A stretch of DNA of 64,000 bases, taken from assembly GCF_001644225.1 (NCBI RefSeq), contig NZ_LSTV01000003.1, positions 62,001 to 126,000 on the forward strand. Reading direction: 5' to 3'. Both the position numbers and the translations under genes were made by a program. The stretch is from Microbacterium oleivorans (lineage in GTDB: Bacteria; Actinomycetota; Actinomycetes; Actinomycetales; Microbacteriaceae). The notes beneath the pieces were generated by a model. The model saw only the letters and a list, made by a program, of their open reading frames with translations. It was not told the DNA's origin and did no database searches. Shown here piece after piece: positions 9,469 through 17,816 of the stretch; positions within the stretch are counted from its first letter, which is position 1, and every line of letters begins with the position of its first letter.

Positions 9469-9478
9469 TCCCGGCCCC

Positions 9479-9521
9479 GACGGGCTCGGCGCGACGCTGC
9501 GAGGCGTCCATCGGGCCCGTC
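9479..9521 (+). promoter_or_regulatory. Intercistronic inverted repeat between binding protein and permease
   Basis: GACGGGC (9479-9485) pairs with GCCCGTC (9515-9521), enclosing an inner ACGC...GCGT hairpin. Candidate for partial termination or mRNA 3' stabilisation. Confidence 0.4.
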
Positions 9522-9544
9522 GCCCGTTCTGAGAAAGGATGCCG

Positions 9545-10213
9545 GTGGACGCCGATACGTGGCAACTGGTCCTGAGCTCGTTCTGGCCGATGCTCCTGGC
9601 CGGGGTGACGGTCACGATCCCTCTCGCCCTCGTCTCGTTCGTGATCGGTCTCGTGCTGGCGATCGCGGCGGCGCTGATGCGCATCTCGGGCAACCAGCTG
9701 CTGTCGGGTCTCGCCCGGGCGTACATCTCCGTCATCCGGGGGACGCCGCTGCTCGTCCAGATCTTCGTGGTCTACTACGGGCTGCCGCAGATCGATGTGC
9801 GCCTCGACGCCTGGCCGGCCGCCGTCATCGCGCTGTCGCTCAACGTCGGCGGGTACGCCGCGGAAGTCATCCGCGCGGCGATCCTCTCCGTCCCCAAGGG
9901 GCAGTGGGAGGCGGCGTTCACCGTCGGTCTGCCGCGGGCCACGGCGCTCCGGCGCATCATCCTGCCGCAGGCGGCGCGCGTCTCGGTTCCGCCGCTGTCG
10001 AACACGTTCATCTCGCTCGTGAAGGACACGTCCCTCGTGGCGCAGATCACGGTGGCCGAGCTGTTCCTCGCGGCGCAGCGCATCGCCGCGTTCAGCTCGG
10101 AGTTCCTCGTCGTCTACATCGAGGCCGCGTTCATCTACTGGCTTTTCTGCCTCGTCCTCTCCTTCGGTCAGGACCGCATCGAACGGAGGCTCGATCGCCG
10201 TGTCGCACACTGA
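9545..10213 (+). CDS. Amino-acid ABC importer, permease (L-cystine type)
   Basis: About 222 residues of the HisM/TcyB polar-amino-acid permease family, with several membrane spans. The family EAA-type loop is around [20 protein letters not shown], and the C-terminal [20 protein letters not shown] is the conserved cystine/polar amino acid permease segment. An ATG at 9539 sits on top of the Shine-Dalgarno GAAAGGA (9533-9539), so the in-frame GTG at 9545 is the better start. The 3' end overlaps the ATPase start by 14 bases. Confidence 0.92.
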   Translation: MDADTWQLVLSSFWPMLLAGVTVTIPLALVSFVIGLVLAIAAALMRISGNQLLSGLARAYISVIRGTPLLVQIFVVYYGLPQIDVRLDAWPAAVIALSLNVGGYAAEVIRAAILSVPKGQWEAAFTVGLPRATALRRIILPQAARVSVPPLSNTFISLVKDTSLVAQITVAELFLAAQRIAAFSSEFLVVYIEAAFIYWLFCLVLSFGQDRIERRLDRRVAH

Positions 10214-10985
10214 CGCCCCCCTGCTGGCCGTGACCGGACTGCGGAAGTCCTTCGGCGACAACCTCGTCCTCGACGGCGTGGACTTCGCCGTCGGTCGCGG
10301 CGAGGTCGTCTGCCTCATCGGTCCGAGCGGGTCCGGCAAGACCACGGTGCTCCGGTGCCTCAACGGCCTGGAGGCTCCCGACGCCGGCGTGGTGACCTTC
10401 TCCGACGGCCAGACGCAGGACTTCGCCGCCCCCGCGAAGGGCAAGGAGGCGAGGCAGCAGCGCGCCGCTCTCCGCGACCGCTCGGCCATGGTGTTCCAGC
10501 ACCACAACCTGTTCCCGCACCTGACGGTCCTCGAGAACGTCATCGAGGGTCCCGTCCACGCCCGAGGGGTCGCGCGGGATGCCGCCGTCGCCGACGCGGA
10601 GCGGCTGCTGGCCCGCGTGGGGCTCGCCGAGAAGCGGGACGCCTACCCGCATGAGCTCTCCGGCGGTCAGCAGCAGCGCGTCGGCATCGTCCGTGCGCTC
10701 GCCCTGGCGCCCGACGTGCTCCTCTTCGACGAGCCGACGAGTGCGCTCGACCCCGAGCTGGTCGGGGAGGTGCTCCTCGTCCTGAAGGAGCTCGCCGACG
10801 AGGGCTGGACGATGGTCATCGTCACGCACGAGCTCGGCTTCGCACGGCAGGTCGCCGACGAGGTGGTCTTCTTCGACGGCGGCGTGATCGTCGAGCGCGG
10901 CCACCCCCGCGACCTCTTCACCGCGCCGAAGAACGAGCGCACCCGGCGCTTCCTCGACCGGATCCTGCGACCGCTCGAGGAGTGA
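10200..10985 (+). CDS. Amino-acid ABC importer, ATPase (L-cystine type)
   Basis: A 261-residue ATP-binding subunit that drives the importer. It has Walker [10 protein letters not shown] (about residues 42-50), Q-loop [17 protein letters not shown], signature LSGGQQQR, Walker [15 protein letters not shown] and the switch His in [10 protein letters not shown]. An extra Asp/Lys-rich stretch ([20 protein letters not shown]) lies between Walker A and the Q-loop. The GTG start lies within the last codons of the permease. It converges on the acylphosphatase gene with a 4-base gap and no visible terminator. Confidence 0.95.
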   Translation: MSHTDAPLLAVTGLRKSFGDNLVLDGVDFAVGRGEVVCLIGPSGSGKTTVLRCLNGLEAPDAGVVTFSDGQTQDFAAPAKGKEARQQRAALRDRSAMVFQHHNLFPHLTVLENVIEGPVHARGVARDAAVADAERLLARVGLAEKRDAYPHELSGGQQQRVGIVRALALAPDVLLFDEPTSALDPELVGEVLLVLKELADEGWTMVIVTHELGFARQVADEVVFFDGGVIVERGHPRDLFTAPKNERTRRFLDRILRPLEE

Positions 10986-10989
10986 GGCG

Positions 10990-11268
10990 TCAGGCGTCGC
11001 GGCGGATCTCGAACCCCGCGTCGCCTGTCACCGCCGGCACCTCGGTCATCGCGACGTCGTCGACCACGCCGCCCCGGGGTCCCTTCGCCGCCCAATCGAG
11101 GACCGCCTCGACGGCCGCGGCGTCGCCCTGGACCTCTGCCTCGACGGTGCCGTCCGACAGGTTGCGCACCCAGCCGGTCGCGCCGACCGTGCCGGCGATG
11201 TGCTGCATCGCGTAGCGGAACCCGACGCCCTGGACGATGCCTCGGACGACGAGGCGGATGCGGCGCAT
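10990..11268 (-). CDS. acyP: Acylphosphatase
   Basis: A 92-residue small enzyme hydrolysing acyl phosphates. The conserved VQGVGFRYAMQ holds the phosphate-binding Arg, and GWVRNLSDGTVE holds the catalytic Asn. The length and C-terminal FEIRRDA fit the family. Its ATG (11268-11266) shares one base with the TAA stop of the upstream oxidoreductase, so the two are translationally coupled. Confidence 0.95.
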   Translation of the reverse strand: MRRIRLVVRGIVQGVGFRYAMQHIAGTVGATGWVRNLSDGTVEAEVQGDAAAVEAVLDWAAKGPRGGVVDDVAMTEVPAVTGDAGFEIRRDA

Positions 11269-12299
11269 TAGGCGTCCGCCACGCTCAGCACGATCTTGCC
11301 GCGCGTATGGCCGCGTTCGAGCTCGCGGTGCGCCTCGGCGGCGTCGGCGAGGTCGAACACCCGGTCGATGTAGACCTGCACGGCACCCGAGTCGAGCAGG
11401 CGTCCGAGCGTCGCGAGCACGGCACCGTCGGGGATGGTCTTGTAGGAGGTCGCGCGCACGCCGGCCGCCGCGGCGGCATCCGCGTATCCGTCCCAGGCTC
11501 CCGTGGGCACCATGACGTAGAGGCCGCCCGGGCGCAGGACGGTCAGGGACCGCGTACCGGTGTCGCCGTGGACGTTGCCCACGAGGTCGATGACGACGTC
11601 CACCTCGCCGACGACCTCCTCGAAGCGGGTCGTCGTGTAGTCGATGGCGACGGATGCCCCGAGCTCGCGCAGCCAGCCGAGGTTGCGCTCCGAACCGGTC
11701 GCCGTCACGTGGGCACCGAAGTAGGCCGCGAGCTGCACGGCGAAGTGACCGACGCCGCCGGAGCCGGCGTGGATGAGGACGCGCTGGCCCTCGTGCGCGT
11801 GAGCGGTCTCGACGACGAGTCCCCAGGCGGTGAGCGCCGCGACCGGCACGCCCGCCGCCTCGACGTGCGACAGTGAGGCGGGCTTGCGTGCCACCGACAG
11901 GGTGGGCACGACGAGGTAGTCGGCGTAGCTCCCGCCCGTCCGGGGGAAGGCCGCCATCCCGAACACCGGGTCGCCCGGCTGCAACGGGTGGGCCTCGAAC
12001 GGGCTCGCGACGACGACCCCGCTGAAGTCGAAGCCGAGGGGCGTGGGGTCCCCGTGGAGGAGACCGTTCAGGCCGCGGCCCCCGCGGGTCTTGGCGTCGA
12101 TCGGGTTCACGCCGGCGGCGACGACGCGCACGAGCAGTTCGCTGAGCGCGGGCTTCGGGACGGGCAGCCGGGCGACACGGAGGGCCTCGGCGTCGCCCGG
12201 GGCGTCGTAGACCACGCCGCGCATGTCCGGGGGAGGAGCGGTCACCTCGACGACCTCGCTCGCGGTGGGGGCTGCGGATCGCAGCGGCCGGAATCGCAT
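11268..12299 (-). CDS. NADP-dependent zinc-free quinone oxidoreductase (MDR family)
   Basis: A 343-residue medium-chain dehydrogenase/reductase. The GroES-like N-terminal domain contains VAAGVNPIDAKTRGG. The Rossmann domain contains VLIHAGSGGVGHFAVQLA, typical of NADPH:quinone reductases (QOR/zeta-crystallin). No structural zinc cysteines are visible. GAAGGAG lies 6-7 bases before the ATG at 12299, supporting that start rather than the internal MRGVVYDAPG. The stop is coupled to acyP. The substrate is unknown. Confidence 0.9.
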   Translation of the reverse strand: MRFRPLRSAAPTASEVVEVTAPPPDMRGVVYDAPGDAEALRVARLPVPKPALSELLVRVVAAGVNPIDAKTRGGRGLNGLLHGDPTPLGFDFSGVVVASPFEAHPLQPGDPVFGMAAFPRTGGSYADYLVVPTLSVARKPASLSHVEAAGVPVAALTAWGLVVETAHAHEGQRVLIHAGSGGVGHFAVQLAAYFGAHVTATGSERNLGWLRELGASVAIDYTTTRFEEVVGEVDVVIDLVGNVHGDTGTRSLTVLRPGGLYVMVPTGAWDGYADAAAAAGVRATSYKTIPDGAVLATLGRLLDSGAVQVYIDRVFDLADAAEAHRELERGHTRGKIVLSVADA

Positions 12300-12424
12300 C
12301 GGCTGCTCCTTCTCACCTGCGCTCGACGGCGAGCGCGGGGGTGCTCGGTGGAAGACCAGTCAATCGCGACATTGTCTCGACGGTGTTACGTCGGCGTCAC
12401 CGGAGCGAGAATCCCGGCGGCGGC

Positions 12425-12910
12425 CTACGTGGTGGGGCTGCCGTCGGGTCGGGATCCGGCGACGAGGGCGTGCAGCAGTCGGGCGAGGTTCTCGATGTCC
12501 TCGACCCGCCAGTCCTCCAGCGCGGCGAGCAGCGCGCCCTCCTGGGGGCCGCGGGCATCCGCGAGGCGGTCGCGGCCGTGCGCGGTGGCGCTCAGCAGGC
12601 TCGACCGGCCGTCGTTGGGGTCGGGGGTGCGTTCGATGAGGCCGAGCTCCGTGAGCTCGCGCACGCTCCGGCTGAGCTGCCCTTTGTCGAGCAGGAGCAT
12701 CTCGGCGAGGGCGGATTGGGTGACCGGCTCGTGACGCACGATCGTCGTGAAGACCTTGTAGGCCCCCGGCAGCATCCCCGGGCTCACACGGTTGGCGTTC
12801 TCGGTGATCTTGCGCCGGAAGAGGGTGATCAGGTCGCTGAACTCGCCCTCGAGGGCCCGCACCGCGCGGGTGCGGGCCTCTCGGTCGGTCGCTGCGGACA
12901 TCGTGTCCAT
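12425..12910 (-). CDS. MarR-family transcriptional repressor
   Basis: A 161-residue winged-helix regulator. The HTH is around VTQSALAEMLLLDKGQLSRS and the wing around LIERTPDPNDGRSSLLSATA, the usual MarR DxR signature. It starts one base after the MFS exporter stop (TAAC-ATG), so it is co-translated with it. A second ATG at 12901 (MSAATDRE) is possible. It very likely represses its own operon through the tandem TTGA-N6-TCAA sites at 14616-14664 and responds to an exported drug or phenolic ligand. Confidence 0.9.
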   Translation of the reverse strand: MDTMSAATDREARTRAVRALEGEFSDLITLFRRKITENANRVSPGMLPGAYKVFTTIVRHEPVTQSALAEMLLLDKGQLSRSVRELTELGLIERTPDPNDGRSSLLSATAHGRDRLADARGPQEGALLAALEDWRVEDIENLARLLHALVAGSRPDGSPTT

Positions 12911-12911
12911 G

Positions 12912-14591
12912 TTATCGGCGTGCCTCGCTCGCGGCCTCGTCCGTCCGGGCGTCGGGGGCGACCACGGGAACCGTGCCCGTCGCGGTGACGGCATCCATTC
13001 CGGCAGGCACCGACACGGTGGCCAGGTCGGCCTCCGACGCCTGGCGACGCTCGGAGGTGGTCATGGTGCTGAGGCTGCGGTTGGGCAGGAAGATCACGGC
13101 CAGGATGCTGATCACACCGAACGGCACCGCGATGAGGAACGCGGACGAGATGCCCTGCGCGTAGATGTCCTCGACGATCACGCGGAGGCTCTCGGGCATG
13201 GTGGCGACGCGGGGGAGTGCGCCGGAGGCGAGCTGCTTGGCCCAGGTCGCCCCCTCGGGCCCGAGGGCGGTGAGGGCGGCGACGATCTTCTCCTGCGCTC
13301 CGCCGAACAGGTCGGTGACGCGCGTGGCGAGCGCCGCGCCCATGAGCGAGACGCCGACGGTGCCGCCGAGGCTGCGGAAGAAGGTCACACCCGAACTCGC
13401 GACGCCGATCTCCGACGGCTTCGCGGTGTTCTGCACCGCCAGGACGAGGTTTTGCATCGTCATGCCGACGCCCGCGCCCAGCAGGAACATGTAGACCGAG
13501 ACGAGGAAGAAGTCGGTGTCGTAGTGGATGGTCGACAGGAGGGTCGCGCCGGCGGTCAGCAGGATGCTGCCCACGACGAGGTACGGCTTCCAGTGGCCGA
13601 AGCGCGTGATGAGCGCACCGACACCGACCGACGACAGCAGGAGCCCCGCGATCATCGGGATCGTCATGAGGCCGGCCTCGGTCGGCGTGGCGCCGCGGGC
13701 CATCTGCATGTACTGGCCGAGGAAGACCGACGCACCGAACATCGCGATGCCCGTGGCGATCGAGGCGACGACCGCGAGGGTGAAGGTGCGGTCGCGGAAG
13801 AGGGTGAGCGGCACGAGCGGCTCGCTGGTGCGCAGTTCGACGACGACGAACAGCACGGCGGCGACGAGGGCGCCACCGACCATGAGGATGGTCTCGGTGC
13901 CCCACCAATCGAAGCTGGAGCCGGCGCTGGTGACCCAGATGAGCAGCAGCGAGACGGCGGTGGACAGCAGCACGATGCCGAGGTAGTCGATCTTCGGACG
14001 GCGACTGCTCACGCTCGAGTGAGGCAGGGTGCGCTGCACCATGATGAGCGCGGCGACGGCGATCGGGAGCGACACGAAGAAGTTCCAGCGCCAGCCGAAC
14101 GCGTCGGTGATGACGCCACCCAGCAGCGGGCCGCCGACGGTCGCGACGGCCATTACGGCGCCGAACAGGCCCATGTAGCGGCCGCGCTCACGCGGGCTGA
14201 TGATGTCGGCCATGAGCACCTGGCTGAGGGCCGCGAGGCCTCCCGCGCCGAGTCCCTGCACGGCGCGGAATGCGATCAGCGTGCCGGGGTCCTGTGCGAA
14301 CCCGGCGGCGGCGGTCGCGAGGACGAAGATGACGAGCGCGATCTGGTAGAGCGCCTTGCGGTTCACGAGGTCCGCGAGCTTGCCCCAGATGGGCGTCGAG
14401 ATGGCCGTGGTGAGCAGGGTGGCGGTCACCACCCAGGTGAACGCGCCCTGGTCGCCCTGGAGGTCGTGGATGATCACGGGCAGCGACGTCGAGACGACCG
14501 TCGACGCGATCATCGACACGAACATGCCGAGGAGCAGCCCCGACAGCGGGGCGAGGACCCGGCGCGGCGCGGTGGGGGTCGAGGTGGACAT
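12912..14591 (-). CDS. MFS multidrug exporter, DHA2 family (14 TM)
   Basis: A 559-residue proton-driven efflux pump of the EmrB/QacA class. It shows about 14 hydrophobic segments, the motif-A loop GKLADLVNRKALYQI, and motif-C-like GGPLLGGVITDAFGWRWNFF. The C-terminal ~45 residues are a hydrophilic cytoplasmic tail. AGGAG precedes the ATG. It is first in an operon with marR, driven by a near-consensus promoter with embedded repressor sites. Exported compounds are not predictable. Confidence 0.92.
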   Translation of the reverse strand: MSTSTPTAPRRVLAPLSGLLLGMFVSMIASTVVSTSLPVIIHDLQGDQGAFTWVVTATLLTTAISTPIWGKLADLVNRKALYQIALVIFVLATAAAGFAQDPGTLIAFRAVQGLGAGGLAALSQVLMADIISPRERGRYMGLFGAVMAVATVGGPLLGGVITDAFGWRWNFFVSLPIAVAALIMVQRTLPHSSVSSRRPKIDYLGIVLLSTAVSLLLIWVTSAGSSFDWWGTETILMVGGALVAAVLFVVVELRTSEPLVPLTLFRDRTFTLAVVASIATGIAMFGASVFLGQYMQMARGATPTEAGLMTIPMIAGLLLSSVGVGALITRFGHWKPYLVVGSILLTAGATLLSTIHYDTDFFLVSVYMFLLGAGVGMTMQNLVLAVQNTAKPSEIGVASSGVTFFRSLGGTVGVSLMGAALATRVTDLFGGAQEKIVAALTALGPEGATWAKQLASGALPRVATMPESLRVIVEDIYAQGISSAFLIAVPFGVISILAVIFLPNRSLSTMTTSERRQASEADLATVSVPAGMDAVTATGTVPVVAPDARTDEAASEARR

Positions 14592-14613
14592 GCAACTCCT
14601 GTTAGATGATTCA

Positions 14614-14668
14614 GGTCAACATTTGATAGACGTCAACTATATGCCGTCATTTGATCCACGTCAACTAT
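14614..14668 (-). promoter_or_regulatory. MFS-marR promoter with tandem MarR operators
   Basis: The minus strand reads -35 TTGACG (14664-14659), a 17-base spacer and -10 TATAGT (14641-14636). A 21-bp unit, CATTTGAT..ACGTCAACTAT, occurs twice exactly 28 bp apart (from 14620 and 14648) with 2 mismatches. Each copy contains TTGA-N6-TCAA (14623-14636 and 14651-14664). A third, shorter TCAA-N3-TTGA overlaps at 14616-14626. The sites cover both promoter boxes, as expected for MarR repression. Confidence 0.75.
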
Positions 14669-14719
14669 CTCCCGGACGCGCGACGGAACACCGCCCGGAG
14701 GCGGCCTCATCACGGGGGA

Positions 14720-15397
14720 TCAGTCGGCGAGGGCGAGCGCGCGGAAGATGTCGCGTTCGCGCAGCTGCTCGCGGCGGCTCACCGGCGCGGCCGTCTCGCG
14801 CACCGGCGGCGTCTTACCGGTCGTGCGGTGGTAGAGCTCGTCGATCAAGGCGGTCGCCAGGCGCACGAGGGACCCGATCTCGGCCTCGTCGCGATCGATC
14901 CAGGCGCACCGCGGCTCGTCTCGGAGCGGGACGAAGTCCTGGTGCTCCTCCCACACGACGAGCGTGCGCTCGGCGCCGAGGACGTGCTGCTGCCACCACA
15001 CCTGACGCAGGTACGTACGGGGGATCGACTTCCACGTCTTGTTGGTCGTCTTGATCTCGGCGAGCGTGACGCGGCCCGCGGCATCCACCATGATCCCGTC
15101 GGGGGTGGCGAGGTGCCGCTTCTCGATCTCGGCGTGGAACAGCGCCGACGACGGACGGATGCCGTGGGTCGCCGCGACCCATGCGGCGATCTCGGGCTCA
15201 CGCCGTCGGCCGTGGTCGGTGTAGGCGTTGCCGCTGAATCCGGAGCCGTTCAGTTTCGCCTCGGCCGCCCGGGCGATCGCCCTCTCGCTGGTGAGCGAGG
15301 CGACGTCCGTGGCCGTGATCCCGCGGGAGCGGGCCCGCATCCACGCCACCCGGTCGCGGGAGTCCGCGACGATCCGGGCGGCGAGTTCGGGAGTCAC
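14720..15397 (-). CDS. YqaJ-family PD-(D/E)XK exonuclease
   Basis: A 225-residue protein related to lambda-type/YqaJ recombination exonucleases. Visible catalytic elements are the helix EPEIAAWVAATHG, the TPDGIMVD Asp and the LAEIKTTNK E-x-K. The N-terminal RGITATDVASL matches the family. The GTG start at 15397 is 6 bases after TAGGAT (15409-15404), so it is probably leaderless. No phage genes, recombinase (RecT/Erf) or SSB lie nearby. It is probably a resident DNA-repair or exonuclease gene of unknown substrate. Confidence 0.82.
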   Translation of the reverse strand: MTPELAARIVADSRDRVAWMRARSRGITATDVASLTSERAIARAAEAKLNGSGFSGNAYTDHGRRREPEIAAWVAATHGIRPSSALFHAEIEKRHLATPDGIMVDAAGRVTLAEIKTTNKTWKSIPRTYLRQVWWQQHVLGAERTLVVWEEHQDFVPLRDEPRCAWIDRDEAEIGSLVRLATALIDELYHRTTGKTPPVRETAAPVSRREQLRERDIFRALALAD

Positions 15398-15403
15398 CCG
15401 TCG

Positions 15404-15409
15404 ATCCTA
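15404..15409 (-). promoter_or_regulatory. -10 element, leaderless YqaJ gene
   Basis: TAGGAT on the minus strand, then 6 bases, then the GTG at 15397; no ribosome binding site. Confidence 0.5.
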
Positions 15410-15413
15410 AGTC

Positions 15414-15430
15414 GCCCCTCCCGCAGGGGC
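15414..15430 (-). terminator. Candidate terminator after the ROK gene
   Basis: GCCCCT (15414-15419) pairs with AGGGGC (15425-15430). It lies between the ROK stop and the YqaJ promoter, with no U tract. Confidence 0.4.
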
Positions 15431-15463
15431 TGCCCCGACCCGCCGCGCGGGGCCGTCGACCGA

Positions 15464-16642
15464 TCAGACGGTCGCGACCCCCGCGGCGAGGACGTCCCGG
15501 GAGAGCGCATGCTCGACGGCGAGGATGCTGGCGCCCAGGACGCCCGCCTCCGCACCCGTCGCGGACTGCACGATCGACAGGTGCGCCGTCGCGAGCGGCG
15601 CGGAACGGGAGTACACGACCTCGCGCACCCCGGCGATCAGGTGCTCGCCCACCCGCGCCATCGATCCGCCGATGGCGATGACCGAGGGGTTGACGAGGCT
15701 CACGCACGTCGTGAGCACCTCGCCGATGTCGCGTCCGGCCTGCCGGACGGCCTGGATGGCGTCGACGTTGCCGTGCTTGACCAGGTCGACCACGTCGTTC
15801 ACCGTGTGGGCCTCCACCCCCGTCGCGCGGAGGGTGCGCGCGATCGCGGGACCCGAGGCGAGGGCCTCGAGGCAGCCCCGGTTGCCGCACGTGCACGGCA
15901 CATCGCCGCCACGGGCGACGTGGACGTGCCCGATGTCGCCCGCGACACCCTGCGCGCCGCGCTGGAGGTGCCCGTCCGAGATGAGGCCGGCGCCGATCCC
16001 CGTCGCGATCTTGACGAAGAGGAGGTTGTCCACCGACGGCCACGCGGTGGCGCGCTCGCCGAGGGCCATCGTGTTGACGTCGTTGTCGACGAGCACCGGG
16101 ACCGGGATGTGCGCCTGCAGCCACCCCGGGATGTCGAACCCGTCCCACCCGGGCATGATCGGCGGGGTGGACGGCTTGCCGCTCGAATGCTCGACGGGTC
16201 CCGGGACGCCGATGCCGATCGCCGCGACGGCGGTGTCGTCCCGACCGACCTGGGTGAGCAGTCGGCGCGCGCCGTCGAGGAGCCAGGACAGGACGGCATC
16301 CGGTCCGTCGGCGATGTCGATCGGCTCCGAAGACTCCGCGAGGATGGTCCCGGCCAGATCCGCGATCGCCACCGTCGCGTGCGACGCCCCCAGGTCGGCC
16401 GCGATGACGACCCGTGCGGCGGGGTTGAGCGCGAACTGCGACGGCGGTCGCCCCCCGGTCGACACCTTGTCGGCGACGGCCGCGATCAGCCCCATCCGCA
16501 TCAGCTCATCGACCCGCGCGGCGATGGTGGAGCGCGCGAGCCCGGTCGACTTCGCGAGTTCGGCCCGGGTGCGCGGCACGCCATCGCGGAGCAGCTGAAA
16601 GAGCTCGCTGACGCCGCTGGCGAGGGAGGGGGAGTCTGTCAT
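15464..16642 (-). CDS. ROK-family transcriptional regulator
   Basis: A 392-residue repressor of the NagC/XylR type. The N-terminal winged helix is TRAELAKSTGLARSTIAARV (about residues 25-45). The ROK domain starts VVIAADLGASHATVAIADLA. The zinc-binding signature CTCGNRGCLEALA and GIGVPGPVEH are present. GGAAGAAG lies before the ATG at 16642. The gene is last of the ATPase-permease-ROK series and is separated from the permease by an inverted repeat. It probably represses the sugar importer, with the divergent promoter region 19334-19515 as target; the inducing sugar is unknown. Confidence 0.9.
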   Translation of the reverse strand: MTDSPSLASGVSELFQLLRDGVPRTRAELAKSTGLARSTIAARVDELMRMGLIAAVADKVSTGGRPPSQFALNPAARVVIAADLGASHATVAIADLAGTILAESSEPIDIADGPDAVLSWLLDGARRLLTQVGRDDTAVAAIGIGVPGPVEHSSGKPSTPPIMPGWDGFDIPGWLQAHIPVPVLVDNDVNTMALGERATAWPSVDNLLFVKIATGIGAGLISDGHLQRGAQGVAGDIGHVHVARGGDVPCTCGNRGCLEALASGPAIARTLRATGVEAHTVNDVVDLVKHGNVDAIQAVRQAGRDIGEVLTTCVSLVNPSVIAIGGSMARVGEHLIAGVREVVYSRSAPLATAHLSIVQSATGAEAGVLGASILAVEHALSRDVLAAGVATV

Positions 16643-16697
16643 CGGGTCTTCTTCCAGGTCCTGCTGCCGGCGGGCGCGTGTCCCGCGTCCGTCAATT

Positions 16698-16743
16698 GTC
16701 CCCCGGCGGCGCTGGGGAGCCTCCCATGTGACGCCGGGGGGAC
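16698..16743 (-). terminator. Inverted repeat between permease and ROK gene
   Basis: GTCCCCCGGCG (16698-16708) pairs with CGCCGGGGGGAC (16732-16743), one base bulged. It probably dampens transcription into the ROK gene. Confidence 0.45.
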
Positions 16744-16748
16744 GCGTC

Positions 16749-17816
16749 TCAGGACGAGCGACCGGCGGGACGTGCGAACCGCTGCTGCAGGAGCACGGCC
16801 ACCACGATGATGACGCCCTTCGCGACGGCCTGGACCGAGGACGTGAGGTTGTTCTGGATGAAGACGTTCGTGAGCGTCTGGAAGATGAGGACGCCGAGGA
16901 CGGTGCCCGTGATCGTCCCGCGTCCACCGATCAGCAGGGTCCCGCCGACGACGACAGCCGCGATCGCGTCGAGTTCGTAGAGCTGACCGTTGACCGAGGT
17001 CCCCGCCGTGGTGCGCCCGAGGATCATCACGCCGGCGATGCCCGCGCAGAGCCCGGAGAGGGCGTAGAGGTACAGGACGTGCCGCTTGACGTTGATGCCG
17101 GCCAGGCGTGCCGCTTCGCGGTTGCCGCCGATGGCGACCGTCCGCCGGCCGAAGGTGGTCCGGTTCAGCAGCACCCATCCCAGGACGGCGACGACGAGGA
17201 AGATCCAGATCAGCATGTCGACACCGAGGATGTCGAGGTTCATGAAGGTGATGAACTCGCGCTGCCCGCCGACCTGCAGGGTCCGCCGGTCGGCGAGGAT
17301 CTCGGCCAGGCCGCGCGCCCCCACGAGCATGGCGAGGGTCGCCATGAAGGCCACCACGTTGCCGTAGGCGATCACGATGCCGTTCAGCAGTCCCGCGAAC
17401 ACGCCGACCGCGAGGGCGACGAGGACCATGACGATCCAGTGGGTCTGATCGGCGAGGTCCTGCACCGCCGCGAGCGCCCCCACCACCGAGGCGAGGCCCA
17501 GCACCGAGCCGACGGAGAGGTCGATCCCGCCCGCGATGATGACGAGCGTCATCCCGATGCTGATCACCCCGACGATCGAGGCCTGACGCAGGATCACCAT
17601 GATGTTCGACAGGCCGAGGAAGGTGTCCGGTGCCGTCGCCGCCCCCACTATCACGAGGACGAGCAGGGCGAGGACGAGGCCGAGGTTGCGGCCGACGGAG
17701 CCGGAGAGGATGCGGCGCCACAGGGGCGCGTCCGGGGCGGTGACGGTGGACGTCGTCGCCGCGGGTTCCGTCGGTGTGAGGGGAGCGTCCGCCCCCGTGG
17801 TGGTCTGCTCGCTCAC
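16749..17816 (-). CDS. Sugar ABC importer permease (RbsC-type)
   Basis: A 355-residue permease of the ribose/xylose/galactofuranose branch, with about 8-10 membrane segments. Hallmarks are IIAGGIDLSVGSVLGLASV, FMATLAMLVGARGLA and the C-terminal IAAVVVGGTLLIGGRGTITG. An N-terminal ~35-residue Thr/Ala/Pro-rich cytoplasmic stretch precedes the first span. The GTG start overlaps the ATPase stop as GTGA (17813-17816). It forms the channel with the ATPase (17813) and the binding protein on the other strand (19609). Confidence 0.93.
   Translation of the reverse strand: MSEQTTTGADAPLTPTEPAATTSTVTAPDAPLWRRILSGSVGRNLGLVLALLVLVIVGAATAPDTFLGLSNIMVILRQASIVGVISIGMTLVIIAGGIDLSVGSVLGLASVVGALAAVQDLADQTHWIVMVLVALAVGVFAGLLNGIVIAYGNVVAFMATLAMLVGARGLAEILADRRTLQVGGQREFITFMNLDILGVDMLIWIFLVVAVLGWVLLNRTTFGRRTVAIGGNREAARLAGINVKRHVLYLYALSGLCAGIAGVMILGRTTAGTSVNGQLYELDAIAAVVVGGTLLIGGRGTITGTVLGVLIFQTLTNVFIQNNLTSSVQAVAKGVIIVVAVLLQQRFARPAGRSS

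Noticed and set aside
14720..15397. Prophage suggested by the YqaJ exonuclease
   Set aside because: No integrase, structural, lysis or recombinase genes and no attachment repeats were seen nearby.
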